A DNA stretch of 64,000 nt from Acorus gramineus (lineage: Eukaryota > Streptophyta > Magnoliopsida > Acorales > Acoraceae). The stretch covers positions 4,520,478 through 4,584,477 of the forward strand of contig CM060855.1 of assembly GCA_030737835.1 (NCBI GenBank). The letters run 5' to 3'. Below are positions 25,356-36,844 of this stretch, one piece after another. The notes under the pieces were generated by a model, which saw only the letters and a list, made by a program, of their open reading frames with translations, was not told the origin of the DNA and searched no databases. Every line of letters starts with the position of its first letter. Position 1 is the stretch's first letter. Position numbers and translations under genes: made by a program.

Positions 25356-26751
25356 TGTAAAGGAATTCACTTTAGAATTTTGTCCAAGATACTACCTAAC
25401 TCAGATTCAAGACTGCCCCATTGTACATACCTAACTGATTGTATATTTATAACCCGATTTGTCAGTGCAACATAAACTTATCCAGGATAAATTATTATTA
25501 CAAGGCACATACCTGTATAATTATATTTTCTTATTCTGTCATTATTTTCAAATTCCTTTTTTGTCTAATACATTTATAACTTCCTCTAACTAATTCAAAA
25601 CATAATTGTCTAATACATATGCGCTTTATTATTCTAGTACTATCCGACCTTTATTCTGCACCCCAAACAGGAGGCAAATGGTTAGCTAACAAACTAGAAT
25701 TAAAAGGCAAAATAACAAAAAGTTTTTAAAAGGGTGGAGTTTGTAAACAATAAATTTGTATTTGATGTTATTTGATTTTCGGTTGGTGGTCCAACCAACT
25801 TTATAATTTTCATTTGGCCCCTCTTATCTGAATAAAATGTTGCCTATTTTTTCTTTCCAAAAAAAAAAAAAAGAGTTTTGAAAAACTTTACAAATTTTTT
25901 TTTTATTGATTATGACAACCAAGAAAAATTGGGCGACTTCAGCGATGTAGAGCCGCCAAAGATGACAAATAATTTTCTTTTTTAAAAAAATCCAAAATGG
26001 AGAGTCTCATCCAAAAAAAACACAAAAAAAGAATCCAAACAGATGAGCCAATACAACATGTCAAGTTATCTTTATAAAGAACAACTTGGATCTGAAAATG
26101 CTCTCAACACATGTTCATTCACCCCATTGAAAGTGATGAAACATGTGAACTTCATTCAATAAAAAAATAAAAATATATTTTATATAAATTTAAAAGACAG
26201 ATAATCATCAGAATTAAATGTGTGTGGATAATGTGACCTACTTTCACATGGTCCTTAATTGTCCAATGCGATCAAAGAATTATTATAATATGGGTTATCC
26301 ATCTGTGCAAAAAAAATCCATTTTAAGAAACTTTAAAATCCATTTATTGACACATTGATGAGGATAAATCATAAATGGATGGTTTTTAATGGCAAAGATT
26401 TAAATCGATTTGGAATAAAAATAATTATTAAGATATTTAATGCACAGAAGATAAAATCACAAAAACAATCAAAATAAATGAATTCTATTAAGATCAACAT
26501 ATGTGTAAATTTTTTTTTAAAATCCATAAATTAAAAAATTAAAAAAAATTAAAAAATTAAAAAAAAAACATACCATTGATCCAGTGTCTAGGGGGTTGGA
26601 AATGATAGGCAGTTCTATAGAGGTTGCTGATCAAAGGAGGAGCTTGGTGGGATTTGAGATGAACATGGACCTTGTGAGATGCCTCAACCTTCAATCCACA
26701 CATAAAAAACAAGAAGAACAACAACACCCATTGAAGGTTTTTGTTGGCCAT
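21210..26751 (-). CDS. CWINV: Cell-wall (acid) invertase, GH32 beta-fructofuranosidase (8 exons, 571 aa)
   Basis: Exons in reading order: 26751-26574, 24639-24631 (9 nt), 24544-24169, 23030-22550, 22409-22251, 21930-21692, 21591-21498, 21389-21210. It cleaves apoplastic sucrose to glucose and fructose and so sets sink strength. Residues 1-24 are a signal peptide (hydrophobic core [13 protein letters not shown]). NDPNG at 59-63 carries the nucleophile Asp60, FRDP at 181-184 the transition-state Asp183, and WECPD at 237-241 the acid/base Glu238. Pro240 in that motif marks the cell-wall rather than the vacuolar class. The 9-nt exon coding DPN is the classic plant invertase mini-exon. I start at the ATG at 26751, since the frame upstream has only a TTG. 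No damage is visible. Introns 1 (1.9 kb) and 3 (1.1 kb) are long and AT-rich. Confidence 0.96.
22075..22200. repeat. Small foldback/MITE-like segment in an invertase intron
   Basis: 'ctaggagacatttggtaac' on the left and 'gtgtttccaaatac' with 'aaaaagcagc' on the right form a weak inverted arrangement around 'aaaaagcagaagcgctt', a style seen in small plant MITEs. Borders are uncertain. Confidence 0.3.
25183..25354. repeat. Microsatellites in invertase intron 1: (GT)n and (AAT)n
   Basis: A GT run occupies about 25184-25201 and an AAT/TAA run of roughly 12 repeats 25318-25354. An AT run is nearby at about 24800-24818. All are in the first intron and likely to vary in length between individuals. 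Confidence 0.9.
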
Positions 26752-26945
26752 TGTGAATAACAAAGCCAAAAAGAAAGAAGAAATAAAATCCCCCCAGAAG
26801 AGGAGAAGAAGAAAAAGAGAAAGAGAGAGAGATAGAGAGAGAGAGTAAGAGAGGGTCCAAATGAATATATAGGGAGTGGGGAGAGATGTGGGTGGTTTGA
26901 AAAGACTTGGGAAAATTTAAGAGAGAGAGAGAGAGAGAGAGAGGT
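26752..26945 (-). promoter_or_regulatory. Invertase core promoter / 5' leader with TATA box and GA tracts
   Basis: On the minus strand a TATATATTC stretch (plus-strand 26864-26873, 'gaatatatag') lies about 115 bases before the start codon, a workable TATA position. GA/CT tracts occur at about 26820-26850 (leader) and 26920-26942 (upstream of TATA). Start site not determined. Confidence 0.5.
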
Positions 26946-29031
26946 GGGGAGGAAAAATAGGAGTGGATGTGTGTTTGACTATTTAAGATATTTTTGAATT
27001 GGAGGTGATTTGGAGAAAATCGATTGGATTGTATATCATATGCCCTTGATTTTTCTCATGATCTAGGGATATTGGTGAAATCTGACCATCCATCCATTTT
27101 GAATGTAAATGGTAAAATAATAAAATGTGGGACAGAGTAATTGTAATGGTTGAAATTTCCGAATTTGTTTTTGACCATTGACTAACAATTGAATGTTCAA
27201 AATTTAGTTAATCCATTTTAAAAATAGATGAATCCGATTTATATTACCTTACTTAATTTTCATTTCCATTTTTACCCACCATAAATTTAATAATTACTTC
27301 ATATATATTTATCCAAAATTGAATATTAAATAAATAATAAATATATTTTGAGGTTTAAAATCAGATTTAAAGAAATAAAAAATAACCAAAAAATAAAAAA
27401 AATGTGAATAAAGAATTAGAATATTAAAATATCTTCTGCTGCATTGGAACACAACACAGATTTAAATTACATATTATTATTATACACAATAAAAAATGAT
27501 AAACAATATCATGTAATATATATATATAACACACAATATGGTATATAATAACAAAACCTCTAAGAGGATTGATTTTCGTCATATATAGAGAGATTGTTGT
27601 TTTAGAAAAAATAGGTTTTTAGTTTAAAATAAAGAATGATACTAAAGATTTAATTACATAAAGGCAGATTAGTCTTTTGTGTTTCCAAAACTATTAAAGG
27701 AAACTTTTTTAGGTATAATTTTAAAAAATGTTTGATTTGGGTATTTCTAATTCTTAAGATATTTTTTAATCATTTTTCCTTTAAAGAAATCATATCAATA
27801 TATTCAAATTTTAAAATTAAAAATTAAAGGACTTCATTAAATCTATCACAATTTGAATTCAAATATTAATGTCCACAACAAAAAATTAGAAGCGGATTCT
27901 TATCAGTGGATAAAAGAATTATTCAAAGTCAAAAAAATTCTGTGGTTAAAAAAATTATGAGATAGTTAAGCTATACTTTCTTCTTTATTGATAATGTCAT
28001 GAGTTTCAAAGCTAAAACAAATATTTATTTATTTATTAAAAAAATTGCCAACCCTGAAAGTGACCTTGATCAGAATCAAATAAAGCTTTTGTCACGCATG
28101 CTTGTTTTTTTTGTCACCTTGCCTTTGCACCTCATAATAAACTTGCCCCTGTGTCCCCCCTCCCTCCTCCCATGGTTTCTGCAAAAATAAATAAATAAAT
28201 ATATACATCAAATATTTTTGATAAATTATTTCTTCATCTTCTATCTCGATATTATTTGGAGGGGTTGAAAATTTAAAGATAATTTAGTCATTTTATAGTA
28301 AGAGTTAGAGTTAATTAAGATAATTTGAATTATGAATAAAATTTTATTTAGGATATGGATGTATATAGGTTTTTGTGAGTTTTCAAGAACTTATACGTCT
28401 GCCTCAATTTTTATAGGAATTTATACGGGATCATCTATATTTACATGAATTTAAATGTCTTTAACCCGTAACTTTTTAAGTCTCTTATCATTACAGGAAA
28501 TTTATATTATCCAGCTGGGTTGAAGATAACTATGTCAACCTTTTGTTTTGTTTTTGTGAGAAATTGGTCACTTCATTGTGGTAGGTAAGAAAGCTATCCA
28601 TTGGCAACAAGTCAAAAAGAAAGAAACATCACAAACTGAAAGAAATGAAATACTTGATGGATATCCCATTAATTCTTGATATCCATACTTGATATGGATA
28701 TCCCATTAATTCTTGATATCCATACTTGATATGGATATCCAAATTATTAGGAGAGAATGCAATCCATTGAATTTTTTTGTGTAATGATGGCCCCCAAAAG
28801 CAACGATTTCATCTCCTGAACTGCTCGGTCTAGACTATGTTAGTATGTTTCATAGTTGAATTTTTTTTTCATTTTTCAAACATGATCGTCCAAATGCACA
28901 TAGAAAATAAAGATAGAGGGACTATAATATAGTTTCTATTATGCTGTCATAAATCTGATCTCCATTGAGAGGTTTTACACAGCAATTTTACTTACTTCAA
29001 AAGTTGAACAACTAGACCTTTCAAAGATTAA
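26946..29031. other. Gene-free AT-rich stretch
   Basis: No supported gene; the region is AT-rich, with many short A/T runs. The only defined structure is the tandem repeat at 28651-28740. The 63-codon frame at 27999 has no features of a real protein. Confidence 0.55.
28651..28740. repeat. Tandem repeat of ~36 bp with internal palindromes
   Basis: Two and a half units (28651-28685, 28686-28722, 28723-28740), each built from 'tacttgat(at)ggatatccc' and 'attaattcttgatatcca'. Because 'ggatatcc' and 'tggatatc/gatatcca' are self-complementary, the array can also fold. No family recognised. Confidence 0.85.
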
Positions 29032-29253
29032 GGGTCCGTTTAGATATGAGTTTAGGTGGATTCTGCGTTTGAAAATTTTCAAACTTAGATCCAAACACAT
29101 TTTTAGCGTTTAACTTTTCAAACCACAATCTTCATTTTTAAGTCAAAAAATCTTACGGTTAAAAATCTAATAAAACATAGCTTTTCAAAAGCTGAGTTTG
29201 AAACATAAGATTTTAAGAATCTCAGTATTTCAATCTTACATCCAAATGCACCT
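29032..29253. mobile_element. 222-bp Tourist-like MITE
   Basis: The left end GGGTCCGTTTAGATATGAG and the right end 'cttacatccaaatgcacct' (inverse AGGTGCATTTGGATGTAAG) are imperfect inverted repeats flanked by TAA (29029-29031, 29254-29256). Inner parts also pair ('aaacttagatccaaacac'). Non-coding. It is related in style to the right end seen near 760-783. Confidence 0.65.
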
Positions 29254-30252
29254 TAAATATAATTCCTAAAAAAATAAAAAAAACTCTAAAGTTGTTTCTT
29301 TTGTGCACACAAGATTATTTGGATGTGAAGAAAAGTTTATAAATTAGGGTCCACAAAAACAGATGGCAAGATAGGGAATGCATTTGGTCATCTATTGATG
29401 CACATTTCCAGCTACCAAGGACCATGTGTGACCATGAGAAAACTTTGCTGCTACTGTAATTCTTTCTTATTATTCCAAAAATCACAATGCAAGACATAAA
29501 CAACAACAACAAGCTACATGGTTTTGTTAGTGCAATCAAGATTAGATTTACTGGGGGACCTACTATAACATATTGGAAGATGGGGGATACAGATGTGTCT
29601 CAATTTAATGGATACAAGTTGTGTTAGATGATGAGTCTTTTCTAACTACATTAATTTTAGTACATATATCATAGGTGTCACATGTAAGTAATAGACATGA
29701 TCTATTGCCTGTAACTATCTTAATTATTTGGGTCACCCGTATCATGCCTAAACTTATTAACATTAACTCTTTTTTGTGTTTTTATCATCAATATATAATA
29801 TATATACAGGAGAGATAAGGTTAGGTACATAGATAATTTTAAGTACAATTTCAAATGCAGTCTCACATGCAGTTTGTATGTGTTTAATTTTTTTTAAAAT
29901 AATATATTTTAATGGAATATATATATAGCTTCATTTCGAATTGAATAAATTTATTTTTAACAAGTGTAAAAAAAAATTACGAGATACATATCTCACTTTA
30001 AAAAGTATATATATTGTTGTAGGGTTAATGGATGGCTAATAAGGTATATATGGCTGCATTTGAGGTTGTAAAAAGAATCATGTAACAGCGCTATATTATA
30101 TTGTAGTGTATATTATAAACTATTCAATTAAGCTGACAAAGTGGCTCATCTCCGATTAGGTTTCCAGCTTTTGAGCCGTGATATAACAAAAAGAACAAAG
30201 AATAAACTTTAATTTTTTTTTCACTTGAGTTAGACTCAGATGTTTTTAAAAA
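29254..30252. other. Gene-free stretch
   Basis: AT-rich. The segment about 29870-30010 resembles the dispersed repeat of 5060-5240. No gene or complete transposon was recognised. Confidence 0.5.
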
Positions 30253-30977
30253 GGAAAAAATTGGTATAACTCCCTTGAAAGTTAGCTAAATCGATTTTAG
30301 TCCTTATAAAATTAAAAATCATCACAAATTCTCATAAAATATATAAGTTAACGGATTTAATCCCGAGTTAAATTTTTTTAATAAATATATTCAAATAAAT
30401 CCCTACAAAATATGAAAATTCTGATTTAGTCCTTTTTATGTCAAAAATGCTCACGCCTTTTCTTAAAAATTCTCTTGATATTCTATACTCACCAAGGGTA
30501 AAAAGGGAAAAAATTAATACAACTCCTTAAAAACTTGTGAAAATCAAAAAATGTCTCAGTAAAATAAGTAAGTACATTTCAAGTCAATCACAAATCTGAT
30601 TAGTGTATTATAGTAATTTATTATGTATAGTTAGAGTCAACTATAGATTTGGTTAATTTCAGTTATATGAATGACTAAAATAAATATTGTCTAATCAGAT
30701 AGGGACCTAAGGGGATTTTTTTATTTTATGTGGACCTTTTTTTTATTTTCATAATTTTCTAGGGAGCTATATTGATTTTTCAAAAATAAGGAGTGAGGAA
30801 ATTTTGGTAAATTTTAATGTATAGTTAATATTATTCATGTACATGGTTAGTTGAGGGTGATAGTAGGGACTGAAACAATATTTTTCTAATAACCTAGGGA
30901 CCTATGATGATTTTTTAATTTTATAGGGACTAAAATCAATTTAGCTAACTTTGTAGGGAGTTAGAGCAATTTTTCCC
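30253..30977. mobile_element. 725-bp MULE-type MITE
   Basis: The ends GGAAAAAATTGGTATAACTCCC and the inverse of the right end (GGGAAAAATTGCTCTAACTCCC) continue as inverted repeats for about 75 bases ('gttagctaaat', 'gattttagtcc', 'aaatcatc'). The 9-bp duplication TTTTAAAAA flanks it at 30244-30252 and 30978-30986. No coding region; the centre includes degenerate repeats of the arms. Confidence 0.88.
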
Positions 30978-31445
30978 TTTTAAAAATAATAATAAGATTA
31001 AGGATCACTTGCTCAATCTTGATATCATCATTCGACAATAACATATTAAAAAGTATAGAAAAGATTTAGTAAGATTTTAGAAAAGTATTTTTTTGACTAA
31101 TGACTAATGACCATTGTTACTTATAATTTAAAAAAGGGATCAGTTTAAACAATCCGTGCTCAATTCTCAAAAATTGCATTTTCAACCAATGGATTGATCA
31201 GTTCTTGAATTTTATTTCGATTCTTGCTAATCACATGGTTTTGAAGGTTAATCAGATTAGTAGATGATTTACCAACTCAAATTAACTAATCAGCTTGGTT
31301 TTTAAGCATTGGATAGAATCATGGGTTGAATTTGTCATTATAGATGTTTCAGGGGGTTAGACACAAAATCTACCCTTTAAATACCACCAATGACATTGTT
31401 ATGATATTGGAGGTATAGCTTTCTCCATCGTTGTATTAAAAAGAA

Positions 31446-32585
31446 GGGTTAAATGCATATAAACCCCTTAAAGTTAACGTATATCCAAAAAAACCCTCAT
31501 TTATTCGAATATCCATATAACCCCTCAAAATTGACATGGTTAAGCATTTAGCCCCATGGTTAACTTTCCGTTAAAAAAAAAGAATATTATGAGAATATTC
31601 CGTCAGCTGTTAATTTACATATTCATATAACCCCCTGATTTGTTTAATAAATTTAAAAGGATCCAAATCTATGATGAAAATACCTTTGTGTTATTGGAAA
31701 CTATGTAAAATATTCATATAACCCCCTGATTTGTGCTATAAATCCAAAATGACCCACTTTCTGATTTCACATATTCATATAATCCCCTACTTTATACAAA
31801 AAAATACAAAAGGACTCATTGTTCTTCTTTTTCTTTTTCTTTTTCTTCTTCTTCTGTAGTCATTTTTTTTTGGGCAACTAGTTTTTTTGCAGCCATTTTA
31901 TTTGTGGGTGAGGATGATTTGGGGGAAAAAAGCAGAGGGGCATGTTGGTTTGAGGGTTGCCCTTTCCACTGTGTTCTTTTATTTTCTCTCTTAGCCAGTG
32001 ATCCTCACGTTATTTAGAGACAATGATGATCATAGTGTTTAATTTCTATGTATGTGTTTATATATCCATTCATGGCAGGGCAAAAAAATTGATTGGCCTG
32101 ATTCTTTATTTCAAGGAACCCCTTTTTTTTTGCAGTCACTGATTTGGGTGTGGTTGAAGTTTAAGTTCTGATTCAAATCTGTCCATTACCCAAAATCACA
32201 TCCACTTCCTCCATTTAACCATATCAAAGTTCATTGTAACTAAATACATTCTCAATGGATGTAAAAACACAGAGGAACATGGTTCATGGAGATGAGGCGG
32301 TGGAGGCAGAGTTCGTGGAAAAAGGGGTGGGACTGGCGATGGAGGGGGTTTTCAATTTGGGAGAGATGGGAGAGAAGGGAGAGAAGTTAGGTTAAAGTGG
32401 GGGAGGGGTGTATTGGTAATTTTATTATGTTGAGTTAACTTAACCACCGTAGTTACTTGACAAGATAACGGTAATGGGATATTTGTATTAATCGATAACT
32501 TTAATGGGGTTATATAAATATTTGAATAAATGAATGTTTTTTTTATATATACACTAACTTTCAGGGGGTTATATGCATTTAACCC
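31446..32585. mobile_element. 1140-bp MULE-type element with G/A-rich cargo
   Basis: The inverted ends are GGGTTAAATGCATATAACCCC-like on both sides (left 'gggttaaatgcatataaacc', right 'ggttatatgcatttaaccc'). The 9-bp duplication TAAAAAGAA is exact (31437-31445, 32586-32594). The interior is less AT-rich than its surroundings, with pyrimidine tracts near 31820-31860 and a G-rich part at about 32280-32410. No protein family was recognised in it. Confidence 0.87.
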
Positions 32586-32594
32586 TAAAAAGAA

Positions 32595-33735
32595 TAACAT
32601 AGTGTTTGAAAGCAAACTTGAATAATAGTTTTTTTTCTTCTTTATATTTAAAGTAGCTTTTGAAATATTTTTTGAGAAAGCATGCTTTTGATGTACTTCT
32701 ATTTTTTTTTTTAATAATTAAAAACATTTTTTCACTTTCTTCAAATGTTATGACTGCAAGGGCATTTGAAAACAAGCTTGAAGTAGGTCTAATTCTTACG
32801 AAAATAGAATTCTAAAAGATGCTCAAAGTCATCTTCAAATGCTGTCTAATAAGACAATAAATCCAATAAATCAGAAGATTATCGCTTTTGTCATTCTCTC
32901 ATGAAAATTAACTCTCAAATTGCATTATGAAAATTAGCCATAGAATAGGAAAACTTCATACAACTTTTTAATTGTTTGTTTATTGCATAATTTGGTGCTT
33001 TCAATTGGGTATGTAGCATCAATTCAGCTAATAAAAACAACAATGATCAAGTAGGAGGGGGGAAAGATAAAATTGAGGTGAAGGTTTAATTTGTTGTCTT
33101 TTAATCCTAAGATATCATAGGATATAATAAGATATCATAGGATATCATCATGATATCATCATATTATTATTGCTTTACTATCGACAAACGGATGTACAGC
33201 TTATCATGATCAAGACAGCATTAGTTGCTCAATACAGCAAGAATTTATAGAAAGTTATTACTAATTTCTTTCAATGAAATTGATTTTTTATACTCTCTGA
33301 AATCTAAGGGATTATTTTTTTAATTATAAAGATCTACTTTAATTACTACATTTATGATAACAATGCTAATTTATATATATATATTATTCTAGGAATTTAG
33401 TTACACTACTACTTCTTCTGTCGCTATTCACTAAAAAATCACAAACAAAATTCATTATATTTTGATACTCACAAAATATTTCAATTCAATTATACTAGAC
33501 GAAAATAGAGGATAGGGCAAAAGAGAGATTACATTTGTAAAGGTTTAACTGAAAAAGCACCTAAAGATATTGATTTTGAACTTGATCTCATTTCAACATT
33601 ATGCTATGATGAACAAAGTAATACATGGACTCAAAACATACACTGAGGTACACAATTTTGAGATATCTTTTAGACATCCTTTGATACTCCAAACATATCA
33701 AACAATGCACTCAATTGCTAAACATTAGAGCACCA
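32595..33735. other. Gene-free stretch
   Basis: AT-rich. A cluster of 'gatatcatagg' repeats lies at about 33108-33165. No supported gene. Confidence 0.5.
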
Positions 33736-33897
33736 CCACTCACTTGGTGAGATGATTGAGATACACATTTCTATTTCCAGAGGGGTCAAGGATTCAAACA
33801 CACAGTGGGCTTGGTTTATGGGCCTTGCGCCATGTTATTGTACTCACCAAAAAAAAAAAATTAAAATTTTCTTATAAAAAAAAAAAAAAAAAAAAAA
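33736..33897 (+). mobile_element. SINE-like element with two A-runs
   Basis: 'cactcacttggtgagatgattgag' resembles a tRNA-derived box A region and 'ggattcaaacac' a box B. The segment then ends in an A-run (33849-33859) and, after 'ttaaaattttcttat', a second A-run (33875-33897). Features fit a plant SINE; no target duplication was defined. Confidence 0.45.
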
Positions 33898-34075
33898 ACT
33901 AGACAATAGAGGGCAGAAAAGAAGAGATTGATACTTCGCCAAATATTTCAAACTACGCACTCAGTTGCACGTAAATGTATTGATTTTGAACTTAAAACCA
34001 TTTCAACATGGAAAATGTTAAAACTCAGTTATTTTTATAGTTTAAAATGTTAAAAATAGTAAATATTATCTAAAT

Positions 34076-34698
34076 TAGGTCTATCAATAGGTCGGGTCAA
34101 GATGGATATGGACCCAACCTGTTTGGATTGTTAAATTCTTTGGGTTGGGTCGGGGTGGACCGGGATCTGACCCATTTTGATTGTCAGGTCCTTCGTGTCA
34201 AGCACTTTACACTTTTTATAAGATCTTGATCGGTCTGGGTCGACCCATTGATATGCCTAAGTTGTTCCAGAAAAGACCGGATTTGGAGAGGTCGAGGGAT
34301 GTAAATGGAAATAACATATATATGCCTAGACCCATTGACAGACATATGTCAAACCATTTAAATAAATTAGCATAAAGACATAAATATTAGATCTACTAAA
34401 GTCTTACAAACTGCAACACCCAAAATAAATCATGTAACAAATCAACCAAATTATATAAATTCCAAAGTTAATTGTTAAAAACACTTAAATACGTTAATTA
34501 AAGTTACACAAATACATTGCATTACTCAGTTTACTATATATTAAACATCAAATTCTTGCAATATGGATTTATATATATAAAAAAAAATCGGGTCTCAAAT
34601 CCATGGGATCGGGTCTGGGAGAACCCAGACCCGACCTGACTTTATGTTCAGGTCCACGGGTCTGGTCCAGATCTTGACCCAACCCATTCATAAGCCTA
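34076..34698. mobile_element. 623-bp hAT-like element with GGGTC-rich inverted ends
   Basis: The left end TAGGTCTATCAATAGGTCGGG is mirrored by the right end (inverse TAGGCTTATGAATGGGTTGGG). Both arms continue with 'gggtc/gaccc' motifs around an AT-rich centre. The build resembles the 11979-12695 element, but the sequence differs. No clear target duplication. Confidence 0.6.
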
Positions 34699-34727
34699 AT
34701 ATGAATGAACCCATTTTTAGGAAGGAA

Positions 34728-36411
34728 AAATTCTATACCCCATGCAAACTGTCCGATATCCATATAACCCCCTACGAACCTATATGTATATAATATCAAA
34801 ATAGGCTATTCTATCAGTCAAAATAACTATTGGGTGATTAACCTTTAACCCCCACATGCAAATTAATTTTTGCCACCATATAAACACAATTGAACTCTTC
34901 CACGATTTTATTTTGACTGCTGTTGCATTGTTTTTTTTACAACCCTTATTCCAGTCTCATATCTTTCCATAAAAATTTAAAGGCGTATACAGTCACATTA
35001 ATAAGGTATATGTTTCGATAATTTTTTTTATATTTTCTATAAATGCATCCATGCAATTTATTGAAATATATATATATTTTTTTATAAAATCATGTACCTC
35101 ATCAGATGAATATGAGATATACTATTTTTAAAAAATTTAAAACACATACAAACCGTAAATAGTGATGGAAATGGGCTTGTAGTAATTTTTTTTTATATCG
35201 GAAGGACTCTTTATGACTGATTTTATGGTCAAGCTGAAAAAGCTATCTTTGCATGTTTGTCCCTAGTCCCACAGAAATTTTTTTTAAATTTCACATAACA
35301 AACAGGAGGTGTAACACAGCGTTAAGACTCGAACCAAGACTCACCCTTAATACAAATAAACTCTGAACCGCTTATACATAATATTATACTTTTTTTTTGT
35401 CATTCCCATATAACAAAATCACATTCACCCTTCTCTCTCTCTCTCTCTCTCTCTTTGTGGCCTGCGTGGGTCTGTGTGATCCAACTGAAAAAAGAAAACC
35501 CAAAAGTCTGATGCCCTTTTCCCCATTGAACCGTTGAAACCAACCTCTCTCAGTTTGATCAAACAATAAAGAAGCAAAGGAAGCTGTAGTGGTGGTGGGT
35601 GGTGTGGGTGCTCATCCACAATGGAAACCCAACAACCAACATTTCCAGGTGGGTAAGTCAGTCCTTAGTGATCATAGCACAACGGTTCAAGGTTTAACAG
35701 TATTATCGATAGATCCTGGGTTTGAGTCTTGACGTTAATTATTCGAAAGAATTTTATGTGGGACCGGAACAAACAGACGGAGGTAACCTTCCCAGCTCGA
35801 CCGTAAAGTCAACTACAGAGGATCCCTCCGATATCAAAAAAAAAAAAAAAAAAAACGAACATCCCCACAACAAGGACTTAAAGGTGCCCCAAAACCACCA
35901 CCACCACAACAAGGCTTCAAAGGTGGATGAGAAGAGAAGAACAGATTGGGTTTTTGTGTTTTTTTACATATATATATTTTTTGGTTCTCTAGTGATCCAT
36001 AGAAGGTGTTTTAGTTGAATGTAATGGCTAATTTGAAGTTTGGAAGGGTTTTGATGTATGGTTGAAGAGGGTTCGTTCAAGAGGAATGGGGATCGCTGAG
36101 TTGATGATGAAGAGATGGTGGAAGGATGTGAGTTTTTGTGTTATGTGTGGAGGGGTTAAATTGTCATATAGAGGGAGGTATTTGAATTATTCTTAAATGG
36201 TAGGGGGTTTGTAGCATATTGAGTTTTCAGCTTGGGTTAAGCTAACTAAGTATTCTAAGAATATTCATAATATGTTAATAGAATTTTAACTCAAGCGTAT
36301 ATTTAGATATACATATGAGTTTATAAGGGATTATATGAACGTCAAGAAAAAACAAGGAGTTATATGAATATTGAACAGTTTACAAAGGGTTATACAGATT
36401 TTTTTCTTTAA
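34728..36411. mobile_element. MULE-type element (~1.7 kb) containing a SINE-like piece
   Basis: The left part 'aaggaaaaattctatacccc', 'gcaaactgtcc', 'tatccatataaccccct' is mirrored at the right end by 'gttatatgaatattgaacagtttacaaagggttatacagattttttt', the same theme as the ends at 12875 and 31446. No exact 9-bp duplication was found, so the borders are approximate. Inside are a copy of the dispersed repeat (34990-35160, inverse of 5060-5240), a CT run (35431-35454) and the SINE-like piece. Confidence 0.55.
35655..35851 (+). mobile_element. SINE-like element
   Basis: 'gtgatcatagcacaacggttcaagg' looks like a box A region and 'gggtttgagtcttgac' a box B of a tRNA-derived SINE. It ends in an A-run (about 35837-35855) after 'gatccctccgatatc'. 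Left border approximate. Confidence 0.5.
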
Positions 36412-36844
36412 ATAAATGTAAAAAAAAAAATTAATAAAGTATATCTCACTTAACAATTTATATATTTTATTAGATTTTTAACGGTCTACAATTTAAACTA
36501 TAAAAATATTGAGTATAACAACACTTTATAAATATACTCCAAAGTACACTGACTACTCTTTATGGCACTACTGCTAAGTTCTAAACGTCTGAAATGACAC
36601 ATTTTATGAACCCAAACCAAATCAAGTGGGCTAGATCTAAACTACTCTCTTCAAATCTGGGCCACTTTTCGAGCTTCCATTATCAACTCCAATACAACCC
36701 AACCCACCCAAAAACCTCACCAAGCCCAGATAACCCCCCAAACTCATCCAAGCCATATATTAGTAAAAACCCAATCCTAAAAAAAAAAAAATATCAAAAC
36801 CTCACTCTTCTCCCACCCCAAACAGACAAAAAACAAAACAAGAG

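Noticed and set aside
26569-26769. Start of invertase at 26769 (adds six residues)
   Set aside because: That codon is TTG; the first ATG is at 26751 and gives a normal signal peptide.
31820-31860. Pyrimidine tract near 31.8 kb as a promoter
   Set aside because: It lies inside the MULE-type element 31446-32585 with no gene downstream.
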